From positions 84,403-148,402 of the forward strand of contig JANRLQ010000042.1 of NCBI GenBank assembly GCA_033762375.1: DNA of 64,000 nt, in the 5' to 3' direction. The DNA comes from RDXT01 sp033762375. GTDB taxonomy: Bacteria > Bacteroidota > Bacteroidia > J057. Positions 25,898 through 35,435 of this stretch are shown piece by piece (position 1 is the first letter of the stretch; every line of letters starts with the position of its first letter). The position numbers were made by a program, and so were the translations under genes. Below the pieces are notes generated by a model. That model searched no databases, was not told the DNA's origin, and was given only the letters and a program-made list of their open reading frames with translations.

Positions 25898-26491
25898 ATG
25901 CTAGCTGTCTCGTATACAGGCCAGCCCGGTGAGGCCGGTGTGGACGAAGCCGGACGCGGATGTCTGGCAGGACCCGTAGTGGCTGCGGCTGTGATCTTAC
26001 CGCCGGATGCATCACTGCCGGGGCTTACCGATTCTAAACAGCTCTCCCATGCACAACGGATGACCCTGCGCCCGATGATTCAGGAGATGGCCATTGCCTG
26101 GAATATTGGTATGGCCAGCGCCGGCCGGATAGACGAGGTGAATATCCTTCAGGCTACCTATGATGCGATGCATGAGGCCGTGGCCGGGCTGGCCGTGACA
26201 CCTGTTTTTCTGAGTATAGACGGCAACCGTTTCAGGCCCTATCCGGGCATCGCACATGCATGCCTGGTGAAGGGGGATAGCCGCTTGTTATCGATTGCTG
26301 CTGCCTCAGTTTTGGCCAAAACCTACCGGGACGACTTGATGGACCTGCTTCATGCGGAGTATCCGCAATATGGATGGAACCAAAACCGGGGGTATCCTAC
26401 CCAGGCCCACCGGGAGGCATTGCTTGCCTGGGGCCCCAGTCCCTGCCACCGGCGCAGCTTCCGGTGGCAAGCGCCACTGACCTTGTTTTAG
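25898..26491 (+). CDS. rnhB: ribonuclease HII
   Basis: A 197-residue RNase HII that removes RNA from RNA-DNA hybrids and excises misincorporated ribonucleotides. The N-terminal DEAGRGCLAGPVVAAAV with the first catalytic Asp-Glu (16-17) is diagnostic. Further catalytic acids are in LSIDGNRF and near the Asp-rich ASVLAKTYRDDLMD, and the C-terminal part has the typical GYPTQAHREALLAWGPSPCHRRSF. The length is normal. The ATG at 25898 fits the family start. It stands alone on the plus strand between two divergent secreted-protein genes. Confidence 0.95.
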   Translation: MLAVSYTGQPGEAGVDEAGRGCLAGPVVAAAVILPPDASLPGLTDSKQLSHAQRMTLRPMIQEMAIAWNIGMASAGRIDEVNILQATYDAMHEAVAGLAVTPVFLSIDGNRFRPYPGIAHACLVKGDSRLLSIAAASVLAKTYRDDLMDLLHAEYPQYGWNQNRGYPTQAHREALLAWGPSPCHRRSFRWQAPLTLF

Positions 26492-26658
26492 TAGTTGGCG
26501 GGAGATACACTATTTTGCAAAAAAAGTAGCCTTAATGCCAAAAAATATGCAATTTTAACCATTGCATCAAGTCCTTTCCCCCGACACGATCTTTTGTGCC
26601 CTGAAGATTATCTGACGGTATCCTCAGGACAATGGTTGTACCCTGGCATCTGAACTAT

Positions 26659-27660
26659 ATGCGGCATGTGTATTTGATATTCATAGGGTTATGGTTGGGG
26701 GGGGCGTCTCTGACGAGCCTGCACGCCCAGACCTGGCTCCGTCTGACGGGCGCTCCCGGATATGTAGCCATCGGAGACCTTGATGTCACCGGCAACCAGA
26801 TCACGGTGGAGGCGCTGATGCGCCAGACCTCTTCTTCCAGTGCGGACGTGGTTTCTAAACACCATGACCCCAACTCAGTCAATTATCTGCTACGGCCCAA
26901 CGTCGCCCAGATCACAACGGACGTCACCGGATTTGTAGCCACCCCGGTCAACTGTGCCGTAGGCCTGAATGAAACGGCCCATGTCGCGATGGTGTATGAT
27001 GGGGCTGCTTTGTACCATTACATCAACGGCCAGCTCAACTCCCAGGTAGCTGTCTCCGGCAATATGGTGCAAAATAACCACCAGACCCGGATCGGATTTA
27101 TTGGCTCACTGGGTGGTTTTTGGCCCTGGGAGCAGTTTTATGGGTACATCAATGAGGTCAGAATCTGGAATGTAGCCCGCACAGCTACAGAACTCCAGAC
27201 CTATATGAATGTCCAGCTCCCTAATCCGACAACCCAGCCCGGTCTGCTGGCCTACTATCGGTTTGATAACGTCCTCAACAAACAAGGCAATACCGCCTGG
27301 AATGGTACCCTCTCCGGATCCGCCCTGATCGCCCAGACCAATAACCAGGCCCTGAGCCCTGACTGTGGGGTATTGGCACTGGATACGGCCGCTGTTGAGG
27401 TGGCCACCCCGGAGCCTGTCACCGGCCTGATGCCTGTACAGGTAGATGCCGATCAGATAACGGTCACCTACGTCGCTGACCGCAACACACATCTTTCAGT
27501 TCGCCTCTACAACTTGTCCGGCCAGCTGGTCCATGCGGAGACCCGGGACCTGGATGCCGGTTCACAAGCTACCTATACAACAAATGTGCAGGTACCGGGG
27601 CTGTATTATCTCAGGATCAGCGCCAACGGACAACAATGGGTAGAAAAACTCAGGATATGA
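26659..27660 (+). CDS. secreted LamG-like T9SS protein
   Basis: A 333-residue protein with a signal peptide from ATG 26659 (MRHVYLIFIGLWLGGASL..LHAQ). It carries a concanavalin A-like/LamG domain (about residues 25-220) with typical EALMRQTSSSSADVVSKH, HVAMVYDGAALYHYINGQ and YINEVRIWNVARTATELQ. A linker leads to a type IX C-terminal sorting domain (about 255-333) with VRLYNLSGQLVHAETRDL and GLYYLRISANGQQWVEKLRI. Such proteins are secreted to the cell surface and usually bind carbohydrate. It ends before a bidirectional terminator shared with the sugar dehydrogenase gene. Confidence 0.85.
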   Translation: MRHVYLIFIGLWLGGASLTSLHAQTWLRLTGAPGYVAIGDLDVTGNQITVEALMRQTSSSSADVVSKHHDPNSVNYLLRPNVAQITTDVTGFVATPVNCAVGLNETAHVAMVYDGAALYHYINGQLNSQVAVSGNMVQNNHQTRIGFIGSLGGFWPWEQFYGYINEVRIWNVARTATELQTYMNVQLPNPTTQPGLLAYYRFDNVLNKQGNTAWNGTLSGSALIAQTNNQALSPDCGVLALDTAAVEVATPEPVTGLMPVQVDADQITVTYVADRNTHLSVRLYNLSGQLVHAETRDLDAGSQATYTTNVQVPGLYYLRISANGQQWVEKLRI

Positions 27661-27682
27661 ATACCTGTCCGTAACTCATATC

Positions 27683-27713
27683 AAAAAACCCCGGACACAG
27701 TGCCGGGGTTTTT
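27683..27713. terminator. bidirectional terminator
   Basis: CCCCGG / CCGGGG has a loop of about 8 nt, with A residues on the left and T residues on the right. It therefore serves both the LamG gene (plus) and the sugar dehydrogenase gene (minus). Confidence 0.85.
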
Positions 27714-27740
27714 GCCAGGAAGGCGGATGAAGGGGAGCCG

Positions 27741-28895
27741 TTACGCAGCAGGCTTGAGGCGCACGATCATGCCTGGTCCCTCGATAGCCAGGTAGATATA
27801 CCCGTCCGGGCCCTGACGTACGGCACGGATACGTCCGATGTTTTCGATCAGGATCTCCTGATGGGTGACTTTTTCGCCGGTCAGTTCGAGGCGCTTCAGG
27901 TACCGGAACTTCATAGAGCCTACCAGAAGATTTCCTTTCCAGTCGCCATATTTGTCACTCATCACAAAGTCCATTCCGCAGGGTGCGATAGAGGGTCGCC
28001 AGAAAATGACGGGCTGATCCATGCCTTCCCTGACGGTGTCTTTGGTGATAATGGTGCCGTTGTAGTTGATTCCGTAGGTGATGACTGGCCATCCATAGTT
28101 ATGGGCACGCTGTACGATATTTAACTCGTCACCTCCCTGCGGGCCGTGCTCATGTTCCCAGATAGTACCGGTCTCCGGATGCATGATGAGGCCTTGTGGG
28201 TTGCGGTGTCCATAGCTGTAGATTTCAGGGCGGGCATCAGCCTGACCTACATAAGGATTGTCCTCCGGTACAGTTCCGTCATCTTTGAGGCGGAGTACCT
28301 TGCCCCTGTGCGTGGAGAGCAGTTGTGCCTCATCCTGCTCACCGCGGTCACCCACTGTAAGGAACATAAAACCCGCCTTGTCAAATACGAGACGGCCTCC
28401 ATAGTGATGGTTGGTGGTGTAGTTGGGGCTGGCCTTAAAGATGACCTCCTGGTCCTTGAGGCTGTAGCCGTCGAGCCGCGCCCGCATTACGGTGGTATTG
28501 GAGCCTTCACCTGACTCGCCGGGTTTGGCAGCAGAGGCATAGGTGAGGTAGATCCAGCCGTTTTCGGCGTAGTTTGGGTGCAGGACCACTTCAAACAGGC
28601 CGCCCTGGCCCTTGGCGTGAACCTCCGGCATACCGGCGATGGGGGTCGGGTGGAGCTGGCCACCCTGCATGATACGCAGGTTGCCGTTGCGCTCTGTGAA
28701 GAGCATATCGCCATTGGGCAGGAAGGCGATCCCCCAGGGCACCTCCAGGTCAGCGGCCAGGGTGTCTATCGTGAAGCTCAGCTTCTCAGACGCAATCACG
28801 CCTGTAGGGCCGGCCACCTGCTCATTACATTTGCTCATCTGGGCGGTGGACAGAAGGCCCGCAGCGAGGAGTACAAGGGAAATTTTGGGTGTCAT
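27741..28895 (-). CDS. PQQ-dependent sugar dehydrogenase (soluble GDH / GSDH family)
   Basis: A 384-residue periplasmic enzyme of the glucose/sorbosone dehydrogenase family, a six-bladed propeller oxidising sugars with PQQ. Motifs are LEVPWGIAFLPNGDMLFTER, the catalytic-side HYGGRLVF and LTVGDRGEQDEAQ, and SYGHRNPQGLIMHPETGTIW with EHGPQGGDELN. ATG 28895 gives a signal peptide, MTPKISLVLLAAGLL; the Cys at about residue 23 is in a poor lipobox (MSKC), so a lipoprotein is uncertain. It lies downstream of the esterase and SusCD genes on the same strand, consistent with processing of imported sugars at the periplasm. Confidence 0.88.
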   Translation of the reverse strand: MTPKISLVLLAAGLLSTAQMSKCNEQVAGPTGVIASEKLSFTIDTLAADLEVPWGIAFLPNGDMLFTERNGNLRIMQGGQLHPTPIAGMPEVHAKGQGGLFEVVLHPNYAENGWIYLTYASAAKPGESGEGSNTTVMRARLDGYSLKDQEVIFKASPNYTTNHHYGGRLVFDKAGFMFLTVGDRGEQDEAQLLSTHRGKVLRLKDDGTVPEDNPYVGQADARPEIYSYGHRNPQGLIMHPETGTIWEHEHGPQGGDELNIVQRAHNYGWPVITYGINYNGTIITKDTVREGMDQPVIFWRPSIAPCGMDFVMSDKYGDWKGNLLVGSMKFRYLKRLELTGEKVTHQEILIENIGRIRAVRQGPDGYIYLAIEGPGMIVRLKPAA

Positions 28896-29068
28896 AAGAT
28901 AAGGTGATGTATCGGATGGATCAGACGCAGAAGACATGCCAGACAGATGGGCAAATATCCCGACTGTCAGACAAATAAACACAAACTCCCGCTGTACCTC
29001 AACACACGGAGGACGTTTGCGCTAAAAAAGGTATGGAGGCTGAATATGCGGGTCGCTGAATCCACTGG

Positions 29069-29956
29069 TTATTTTCCCAGCAAAAATACCAGCGGGATAT
29101 GCAGCCGGGCCTGCCAGGAGGATTCCTGATGGGCTGCTCCTTCAAATTTGTGCGTGATCCATTTGGTGGCCGGATAGTCTGCGCGCAGCAGGCTGTCTAT
29201 CAACAGCTGGTGAGGTTCGTACCACGCGTCAAGGGTAGTGGTACCGTAGTCAAAGTAGAGTCTTGGCACCCGTCGCTGCGGCAGGTGTACCTTCAGATAC
29301 TGGACCATAGCCTGGGTGAAATCTCCGCGGTTTTCCTTAAGGGACAATGGCCAGTGTGTCGAGATACAAGCCGCTCCGCCAAACACCTCCGGATACTCCA
29401 TCTGGGCATATAGCGATATCAGGCCCCCCATGCTGGAGCCCATAATAAACGTATGCGCCCGGCCCGGCCGGGTCCGGTAGTGCTGATCTACGTAGGGTTT
29501 CAGCTCCTGTACCAAAAACTTGAGATAGGCATCAGACAAGGGCGACGCCTGCATACGCTCAGCCCGGACAGCCGCCTGCCACTCGGGCGACATCAGCCCA
29601 AATGGTGCCGCAGGCGCATACTCCACAAACCGCAGGGCGGTATTCCAGATTCCCACGACAATACATGGCCGCACACTGTCCGCTGCCAGCAACCGGCACA
29701 TAACCTCATCAACCTCCCAGGCCTTGCCGCCAAAGGCCGCGCCCGGGAAAAACAAGTTTTGACCATCGTGCATATACAACACAGGATAATGCTGGCGGGT
29801 ATCTGTGTCATACCCGGGCGGGAGCCAGATGTCTATATGGCGGGGTGCCACATACTGGGACGGGAGGCTGTCCAGCCGTACGACGCGGCCCTGGGACCAG
29901 AGGAGGGGGGGCCACCCCAGCAGCCCCAGTAAGAGACAGGTAACATTCCGGTTCAT
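29069..29956 (-). CDS. alpha/beta-hydrolase esterase (esterase D / enterochelin esterase-like)
   Basis: A 295-residue exported hydrolase. It has a signal peptide with cleavage near residues 21-22 (LLWSQ), the lid motif YPVLYMHDGQNLFFPGAAFG (about 58-77), the nucleophile elbow GSSMGGL (about 173-179) and a C-terminal HKFEGAAHQESSW that supplies the catalytic His. This is the pattern of enterochelin esterase-like and feruloyl or acetyl xylan esterase-like proteins. It lies between susD and the sugar dehydrogenase on the same strand, so hydrolysis of esterified glycans is a plausible role. A terminator separates it from susD. Confidence 0.85.
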   Translation of the reverse strand: MNRNVTCLLLGLLGWPPLLWSQGRVVRLDSLPSQYVAPRHIDIWLPPGYDTDTRQHYPVLYMHDGQNLFFPGAAFGGKAWEVDEVMCRLLAADSVRPCIVVGIWNTALRFVEYAPAAPFGLMSPEWQAAVRAERMQASPLSDAYLKFLVQELKPYVDQHYRTRPGRAHTFIMGSSMGGLISLYAQMEYPEVFGGAACISTHWPLSLKENRGDFTQAMVQYLKVHLPQRRVPRLYFDYGTTTLDAWYEPHQLLIDSLLRADYPATKWITHKFEGAAHQESSWQARLHIPLVFLLGK

Positions 29957-29969
29957 GTCATGAAGATAT

Positions 29970-30009
29970 AAAAAGCCCGGAACAGTCTGGTTGTCAGACT
30001 CTTCCGGGC
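29970..30009 (-). terminator. terminator of the SusCD operon
   Basis: On the minus strand the two-part stem GCCCGGAA / TTCCGGGC with inner AGTCTG / CAGACT is followed by five T residues. It lies 14 nt after the susD stop. Confidence 0.9.
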
Positions 30010-30022
30010 AGTGAGCTGTAGA

Positions 30023-31618
30023 TTAATATCCAGGGTTCTGGACCAGGTTAGGATTGGCTACGAGGTCTGAAGAGGGAATCGGGTACAGGCGGAAATGGCT
30101 GGAGACAGCCTGGCCTTCTTTGACACTGCCTTTCCAGGGCCAGATATAGGCATCACCAGTGTATCTGCCGAAACGGATCAGGTCAGTACGGCGATGCCCC
30201 TCCCAATACAACTCCCGGGAGCGCTCATCCAGTATAAAATCCAGGGTCAGTTCGGTCACATTCCCATCAGCATTGCCATAAGCACGCTGGCGCAGGGCAT
30301 TGACATACCCCAGGGCTGTACCCAGGTCGCCCCCCGTACCACCCCGCAGGACCGCCTCCGCATACATCAGATAGACATCGGCGAGCCGGAACAGGGGGAA
30401 ATCCGTATCCGGAAAGTTGCCGACGGCATCAGAGCCTTTTTCGCCGGTAGAGGTGATGTTTTTATACTTGGTGATGGCATATCCATTGGTAAAGGAAAAG
30501 ATGTTGTCTATTTCCTTTTTTTGGCCGGTGGTGTAAAACATCGCCCTGGTATCCGTTTCACCTGTGATGTCCGCAAACTTATCCACAAAAGCAGCCGTGG
30601 TGCGGATGCCTCCCCAGCCTCCATTGATCCCAAACTCAGCAGGGCTCATGGATCCCCCGACAGGCGCATGAACCAGGAAGGTCATGCCTCCCCAGGTGCG
30701 GGTATTGATCCCGTCAAAGGCGATGGGCATGATGATCTCAGGTGAGGTATGGTTGTCAGCCAGGAAGAGGTGGCGGTAGTTGGGGCTCAGGCTGTAGCCA
30801 GCGGCGATGACCTTGTTGCACTCCGCCAGTGCCTCTGTGTACCTAGGCTGACCGATATAGGTCTCGGCATTCAGATACAGCTTGGCGAGGATCATCCAGG
30901 CCGCAGCCTGGTCGGCGCGTCCATACTCACCCTGGCGGGCTGGTACCAGTTCAGGCTCAATGGCTTTAAGCTCGGATTCTATATAGGCAAATAACTCAGC
31001 AGGTGCTGCCTGCCGGGGCAAAAAAGCACCGGGTGCATCTTCCTCGGTCACAAAAGGGACATTGGCAAACATGTCCAGGGCGTGCCAATAACTCATGGCC
31101 CGCAGCAGCCGTGCTTCAGCCCGATATACACGTATCGCCTCTGCATCCGCACCTGCGATCCCGCGGGCAGCCAGTTTTTCGTCGGTGGACTCGCGGATAA
31201 ACTCATTGCAGAGACTGATCTGGTAGTAGATCCGGCTGTAGATCCCCAGTACAAACTCATTGCTGGAGGTCCAGTCCATGTCGTGGTAGTCCCGCAGGTT
31301 ACCGTCGTTCCAGCCGATAATGGCCTCATCTGTAGGGAGTTGCTGGGCTTTCCAGTACTGGCGCAGATAGGAGGAAAAACCCTCATCTATGCCGCTGATG
31401 TCAGGTTTGCCTGCAGGGCCTTGTTGTCCGCTCACGGCCAGGCCTGCATACAGTTTGGCCAGCACGAGTTTATAGTTGGCGGGATCTTCGTAGATGGTGG
31501 CGGAGGTGATCTCCACAAATGGGACACGGTCCAGTGCGTCAATACAGCCACTGGTGCTCAGGAGGACCAGGAGGATACCGGTCAGGCTTGCCTGGCGGAG
31601 GGATATCAGGGATTTCAT
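30023..31618 (-). CDS. SusD/RagB family nutrient-binding outer-membrane lipoprotein
   Basis: A 531-residue SusD-like lipoprotein with signal and lipobox STSGC (about residues 24-28). It has TPR-like N-terminal helices, a central ARLLRAMSYWHALDMFANVPFV, the RagB/SusD domain with FPLFRLADVYLMYAEAVLRGG, and the typical end with LDFILDERSRELYWEGHRRTDLIRFGRY and LYPIPSSDLVANPNLVQNPGY. It caps its SusC partner at the outer membrane and presents glycans to it. It starts 5 nt after the susC-like gene, forming a tight operon. Glycan specificity cannot be told from sequence. Confidence 0.95.
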   Translation of the reverse strand: MKSLISLRQASLTGILLVLLSTSGCIDALDRVPFVEITSATIYEDPANYKLVLAKLYAGLAVSGQQGPAGKPDISGIDEGFSSYLRQYWKAQQLPTDEAIIGWNDGNLRDYHDMDWTSSNEFVLGIYSRIYYQISLCNEFIRESTDEKLAARGIAGADAEAIRVYRAEARLLRAMSYWHALDMFANVPFVTEEDAPGAFLPRQAAPAELFAYIESELKAIEPELVPARQGEYGRADQAAAWMILAKLYLNAETYIGQPRYTEALAECNKVIAAGYSLSPNYRHLFLADNHTSPEIIMPIAFDGINTRTWGGMTFLVHAPVGGSMSPAEFGINGGWGGIRTTAAFVDKFADITGETDTRAMFYTTGQKKEIDNIFSFTNGYAITKYKNITSTGEKGSDAVGNFPDTDFPLFRLADVYLMYAEAVLRGGTGGDLGTALGYVNALRQRAYGNADGNVTELTLDFILDERSRELYWEGHRRTDLIRFGRYTGDAYIWPWKGSVKEGQAVSSHFRLYPIPSSDLVANPNLVQNPGY

Positions 31619-31623
31619 AGTCC

Positions 31624-34587
31624 TTACAGGAAATTAAGGTTGATACTCAGGGAAAGGGTGCGCGGTCTCGGATAAAAATTGTTGTCTATCCCCCCTGCGA
31701 TCTCCGGATCGAGGCCGCTGTATGAGGTGAGGACAAACACATTCTGGGCAATGGCAGATACCTGTACCCGGATTTTGTCGCTGCGCAGGCCAGGCAGGGC
31801 GTATCCCAGCACGAGGTTGTCCATCCGCAGAAACGACGCATTCTCTATATAATAGTCCGTGAAGTACTGGTTGTTTTGGAAGTTGGTCTCCAGTACGCTC
31901 GGTACCAGGTTAGAGAGGAAGTTGTTTCCGGCAGAAAAATTGCGGTAAGCACCGTTGTTTGAGCTAAGGTTGTTGTACATATAATTGCCGAGGCTGGCAC
32001 GGAGTACCGTGCTGAGGGTCAGCTTCTTATAGGTAAGTTGGGTGTTGATGCCCATAAATACCCGGGGTTCGGGCGTCTTGTACCGGTACCGGTCATCAGC
32101 ATTGATGAGGCCATCGGCGTTGAGGTCTTCGTAGTCTCCTTCTTTAGGGGCGCCGGTCTCGTCATAGACTTGTTTATAGACAAAAAAAGAATAGGTCGGA
32201 TACCCTACCGTATGGATCTGAATGGTATTGCCTACTCCACCTGCGATACCCCCGGTCTCAATCCCCACAAAGTCCGGATCGGGCACCCGGGTCAGGTTGG
32301 TGATGGTATTCTGGTTATAGGTCACGTTCACCCCGAAGTCCCAGTTGAGGGACTGGGTGCGCACCGGATTGAGGTTGAGAAGAAACTCAACACCCCGGTT
32401 TTCGATATTGCCGACATTGGTGAGGATACGGTTGGTGAGATTGGAGCCGGCCGGGACCGGTATCACACTCAGGAGGTCCTCAGTCTGCTTGACGTAATAA
32501 TCCACGCTGCCGGAGATCCGGCCATTGGCCAGCCCAAAGTCCAGGCCTGCGTTGAGGGTCGTAGTCTGTTCCCAGCGAATATTGGCATCATATCCCTCCG
32601 GGCGCAGGGTGCTGTAAAAAATATTGCCAAAGGGGTACTGAGCCGTCACTTCGCTCAGGGTATATCGGGCCAGGTAGGGGTAGTCACTCAGGACATCCTG
32701 CTGGCCCGTGATGCCGTACCCGGCCCGTAGCTTGAGGTCGGAGATAAAAGAGACATCTTTCAGGAAAGCCTCGTCTTTGATCTGCCAGGCCAGGCCCACA
32801 GAGGGGAAGGTACCCCAGCGGTTGCCGGGGCCGAACCGCGATGAACCATCTTCCCGCAGGGTGGCCGTGAGGAGATATTTGCCCCGGAAGGCATAATTCA
32901 GGCGTCCGTAGAAGGAAACCAGGGTATTCTGCGTCTTGTAGTAGATATTGTTGAGGGAGTCAACGTAGTCAGTAAAGCTGTTTTCGCGGATAAAATCCTG
33001 GAAAGAGTATCCCCCCATCAGGTCTATGCGATGTTCATCGTTCAGCTCTTTGACGTAGTTGAGGTAAAAGTCCAGGGTTTTGTTGAGTTTGTTTTGGGTG
33101 TAAGCTTCGTCGTTGCCACCCCGGTTGAAGGAAATGGCGGAGGCTGCGGGGATGGTGACCGTGCCATTGCTCTCGGAAATATCATAGCCGAGGTTAAGGT
33201 TGGCCCGCAGTTCCGGCAGAAAGTGAAACCGGTAGTCAAACTGCACATTGCCGATGCTGCGGAGGACCGTGCTTTCGTCTGACTTATTGTCGAGGAGGCC
33301 TACGGGGTTGCGGGGGGCCAGGGTATTGGGTTTGCCGGTAGCAGGATCCAGCCACTCATAGTAACCAAGATAAGCGGTGTCCGGGCTGAATACAGGCTGC
33401 GTCGGGTCAAATACTACCGCCGAGCCGATGGCTCCCTGATCTGCAAAATGGTTGCGGATAGAGGAACCTTTGAGGTTGATGTCCACGCGGAGTTTGTCGT
33501 CAAGCAAGCTGGGGGCCAGGCCCACAGCCGCAGAGATGCGCTCCAGGTTAGAGGTCTTGAGGATACCATTTTGATTGAGATAACCCACTGAGACCCGATA
33601 GGGCAGGTTAGGTACAGAACCGGTAATGCTCAGGTTATGGTCCTGGCTATAGGCTGTGCGGTAGATTTCCTCCTGCCAGTCGGTGGTCGCCTGGCCGAGG
33701 CGGGCTACCTGCGCGGGTGTGCCTTTTTCATTCACCACTTCCCTGAACTCCTCAGCTGAAAGCACGGCGACGGTACCTGTTTTTTGGGCTGACGAAAGCA
33801 CCGTACTGAAGTTTACCTGAAAGGCGTCTCCTTGTTTGCCTTTTTTGGTCGTGACAATGATCACCCCATTGGCAGCGCGGGAGCCGTAGATAGCTGTAGC
33901 AGAAGCATCTTTGAGCACCACAAACGACTCAATATCATTGGGGTTGATGAGGCTTAGGGGGTTGGCGGCACCCGAAATGCCGTTGTTGTCCACCGGCACA
34001 CCGTCTATGACGATCAGCGGGTCATTGCTGGCATTGAGTGAGGAGCCGCCCCGGATGCGGATACGGCTTCCCGAGCCAGGGGCACCACCATTGGAGGTGA
34101 TCTGGACCCCTGCGACCTTGCCGGCAATCAGCTGCTCCGGGGTGGCAATATTACCCTGCACAAAGTCCTTGGCAGATACAGAGGTGATAGCACCCGTCAG
34201 GTCTTTTTTGCGCTGGGTACCATATCCCACCACTACCACCTCTCCTACGGTCTGGACCTCCGGCTGGAGGGTGATGTTGAGTACCGCCTGGCCTGCTACC
34301 GGTACTTCCTGCGAGAGAAACCCATAATAGCGGAATATCAGCACAGCATCAGCCGGAGCAGCTATTGAAAACCGACCGCTGTCATCTGTAAGGGCACCTT
34401 GCTGGGCACCTTTGACAAAAATAGTAACCCCCGGAAGGGCAGTACCATCCTCTCCGGAGGTGACAGTACCGGTGACCTGACCGCTGACACTCCCGACCCA
34501 GCAACACCAGCTCATCAGGAGCAGGCACAAGGATCGAACTGCACGGCCGGCGGGGGAAACACCACCTGAAATTCGTGAGTAGTTCAT
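31624..34587 (-). CDS. SusC/RagA family TonB-linked outer-membrane protein
   Basis: A 987-residue SusC-like transporter. ATG 34587 opens a signal region (SLCLLLMSWCCWVGSVSGQ), then a CarboxypepD_reg domain (VTGTVTSGEDGTALPGVTIFVKG), the TonB-box/plug (VVVVGYGTQRKKDLTGAIT, RIRGGSSLNASNDPLIVIDG) and a long barrel with the conserved SALRVDNL-like end (ENASFLRMDNLVLGYALPG) and a final Phe-rich C-terminus. It imports oligosaccharides with SusD (5 nt downstream). The longer frame upstream adds 27 residues rich in Arg and Cys and was rejected. Two AACGTTT direct repeats lie about 40-60 nt upstream. Confidence 0.95.
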   Translation of the reverse strand: MNYSRISGGVSPAGRAVRSLCLLLMSWCCWVGSVSGQVTGTVTSGEDGTALPGVTIFVKGAQQGALTDDSGRFSIAAPADAVLIFRYYGFLSQEVPVAGQAVLNITLQPEVQTVGEVVVVGYGTQRKKDLTGAITSVSAKDFVQGNIATPEQLIAGKVAGVQITSNGGAPGSGSRIRIRGGSSLNASNDPLIVIDGVPVDNNGISGAANPLSLINPNDIESFVVLKDASATAIYGSRAANGVIIVTTKKGKQGDAFQVNFSTVLSSAQKTGTVAVLSAEEFREVVNEKGTPAQVARLGQATTDWQEEIYRTAYSQDHNLSITGSVPNLPYRVSVGYLNQNGILKTSNLERISAAVGLAPSLLDDKLRVDINLKGSSIRNHFADQGAIGSAVVFDPTQPVFSPDTAYLGYYEWLDPATGKPNTLAPRNPVGLLDNKSDESTVLRSIGNVQFDYRFHFLPELRANLNLGYDISESNGTVTIPAASAISFNRGGNDEAYTQNKLNKTLDFYLNYVKELNDEHRIDLMGGYSFQDFIRENSFTDYVDSLNNIYYKTQNTLVSFYGRLNYAFRGKYLLTATLREDGSSRFGPGNRWGTFPSVGLAWQIKDEAFLKDVSFISDLKLRAGYGITGQQDVLSDYPYLARYTLSEVTAQYPFGNIFYSTLRPEGYDANIRWEQTTTLNAGLDFGLANGRISGSVDYYVKQTEDLLSVIPVPAGSNLTNRILTNVGNIENRGVEFLLNLNPVRTQSLNWDFGVNVTYNQNTITNLTRVPDPDFVGIETGGIAGGVGNTIQIHTVGYPTYSFFVYKQVYDETGAPKEGDYEDLNADGLINADDRYRYKTPEPRVFMGINTQLTYKKLTLSTVLRASLGNYMYNNLSSNNGAYRNFSAGNNFLSNLVPSVLETNFQNNQYFTDYYIENASFLRMDNLVLGYALPGLRSDKIRVQVSAIAQNVFVLTSYSGLDPEIAGGIDNNFYPRPRTLSLSINLNFL

Positions 34588-35053
34588 ATGAGACGCATAA
34601 AAGTTTAAAACAAAGTTGTGTAAATATGAACGTTTCCGGCAACGTTTGCAATACCCTGTACTTCTCATTCTAAAAAAATAGGTATTGATAAAATTTTGAT
34701 ATTCAGCATTTTATGAAAGCTGCCATACAACGCTACATCATCCGGTACCCTACCGCCGGACATTTTTTCATCAGGCAGTACCGGCGGACCCCAGCATGGG
34801 TGCATGCCTGCATGCCGTCATCGCCGGAGCCATACTGGACAGGGCCAGACGCCGGGCTGCCGCAGACACAGCATGCGCCTGCCCTGCACGTTTGTACAGC
34901 CTGGCTGCACGCTGGCTCATTCGCGCGAATATTAAGGCCGGGGGATGCAGTCAAATCACCCGATATTCCGTCTATGTAACTGTAAAAGGTACTCAAGCCT
35001 ATGAAACATATGCGCTGAGTCGTGTTATTAATCCCTCTAATCCTGATTGTCTT
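34588..35053. other. intergenic region upstream of susC and the TM2 gene
   Basis: This 466-nt divergent region contains the likely susC promoter at its left side, including two AACGTTT repeats at 34629-34647, and a plus-strand leader for the TM2 gene. I see no supported gene here; the short frames around 34713-34979 are Cys/Pro-rich without family resemblance. Confidence 0.55.
34629..34647. repeat. tandem AACGTTT repeats upstream of susC
   Basis: AACGTTT occurs twice, 12 bp apart (34629-34635 and 34641-34647), each centred on the palindrome AACGTT. They may be LacI-like operator half-sites. The nearest gene is susC, 42 nt to the left. Confidence 0.4.
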
Positions 35054-35419
35054 ATGCGTTATGTACTGTTATTTACCGCAATTCTGATGTTGATGCTGAC
35101 AGGCACCCGTGTGTATGCTGCCGCCGCGCCTGCTGCCGCTCATCCTGTCCTGACAGAACAAACCCTGTCTGTCGCTGCCACCCCTGACCAACAAGCCCGC
35201 CCCCGCCGGCACCATGACAATGACCGCAACTGGGTGGTAGCCTTGCTGCTGTGTATTTTTCTGGGCGTATTTGGTATTCACCGGTTTTATCTCGGGTATC
35301 CCGTCTGGGGGATTATTTTCCTGCTTACCGGTGGACTTTTTGGGATCGGGTACGTGATAGACCTGGTCCGGATCATCCTGCATTGGCTCAAGCCGAAGCG
35401 TGGCTCTTATACACACTGA
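35054..35419 (+). CDS. TM2-domain protein with signal peptide
   Basis: A 121-residue protein. The signal peptide RYVLLFTAILMLMLTGTRVYA is followed by an Ala/Pro linker and a charged segment (RPRRHHDNDRNW), then the TM2 domain: two helices WVVALLLCIFLGVFGIHRFYLGY and WGIIFLLTGGLFGIGYVIDLVRI with the conserved DxxRI-type end. The family is common in Bacteroidota and of unknown function. ATG 35054 was chosen because the longer frame runs through non-coding sequence. A terminator follows at 35436. Confidence 0.85.
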   Translation: MRYVLLFTAILMLMLTGTRVYAAAAPAAAHPVLTEQTLSVAATPDQQARPRRHHDNDRNWVVALLLCIFLGVFGIHRFYLGYPVWGIIFLLTGGLFGIGYVIDLVRIILHWLKPKRGSYTH

Positions 35420-35435
35420 TATTGTCACCAACAGG

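Noticed and set aside
34713..34979. Short plus-strand frame upstream of the TM2 gene, and a longer frame from 34796 that joins it.
   Set aside because: The Cys/Pro-rich translation has no family resemblance and the real TM2 start with a signal peptide is at 35054.
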